A stretch of 14,968 nucleotides of DNA, taken from CAZHTS01 sp964535315 (GTDB taxonomy: Bacteria; Chloroflexota; Anaerolineae; Anaerolineales; Anaerolineaceae). The DNA is taken from contig CAZHTS010000103.1 of assembly GCA_964535315.1 (NCBI GenBank), positions 1 through 14,968 of the forward strand. Reading direction: 5' to 3'. The notes under the pieces were generated by a model. It was not told where the DNA came from. It saw only the letters and a program-made list of their open reading frames with translations, and ran no database searches. The translations under genes were made by a program, and so were the position numbers. Below, piece by piece: positions 14,907 to 14,968 of the stretch (positions are counted from its first letter, which is position 1; each line of letters starts with the position of its first letter).

Positions 14907-14968
14907 CCAGATTCAGCGCCCGAGCGAATTCCCTCCGGCGGCCATCGCCCCTCTGCCGTAGGGTGCGG

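Overview
The window is GC-rich and tightly packed. Its gene style points to Chloroflexota, probably an Anaerolineae-like lineage: secreted or lipid-anchored proteins with Thr/Pro ('TPTP') linkers, a LysM plus SdrD/B-like surface protein, a giant WD40-repeat lipoprotein and a stand-alone response regulator. This placement is inferred from style and was not tested by any search. No phage or transposase gene is present. The only repeat element I see is a palindromic G/C-rich repeat at the right end.

Layout. 1-630: a tRNA-Ser(UGA) gene on the minus strand and a single-domain response regulator on the plus strand, fired divergently from well-formed promoters. 629-2060 (minus): a LysM/SdrD-like surface protein coupled to a small membrane zincin-like protein. 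2157-4285 (plus): purA overlapping a lipoprotein gene by ATGA. 4291-6418 (minus): a DinB-like protein, a VOC/glyoxalase-fold protein and a YgeA/RacX-type racemase, chained by two ATGA overlaps behind one strong promoter and followed by a terminator; then a DUF1232-like membrane protein. 6506-10477 (minus): a 1323-residue lipoprotein that looks like four consecutive beta-propellers. 10625-12791 (minus): an NDH-2 type NADH dehydrogenase followed by an EamA-family exporter. 13005-14774 (plus): a metallo-beta-lactamase-fold hydrolase followed by a CRP/FNR-family regulator. 14775-14968: non-coding, filled mostly by nested inverted repeats.

How the parts may work together. The clearest regulatory story is at 12792-14774. 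The AT-rich gap between the divergent NDH-2 and hydrolase genes holds a 34-bp near-palindrome centred on GTGAT-N4-ATCAC, the form of a CRP/FNR-family operator. It overlaps the -10 box of the NDH-2 promoter. A CRP-family regulator that keeps the cyclic-nucleotide contact residues is encoded at the end of the divergent operon, next to a hydrolase whose fold includes cyclic-phosphate phosphodiesterases. A local circuit (nucleotide signal, regulator, respiratory gene, possible signal-degrading enzyme) is a reasonable hypothesis. The other genes look like ordinary housekeeping and cell-surface functions.

No stretch longer than 300 bases lacks a gene. The largest gaps are 12792-13004 (regulatory, described below), 14775-14968 (repeat) and 10478-10624 (ribosome binding site of the WD40 lipoprotein and a weak terminator-like hairpin; I saw no convincing promoter there).
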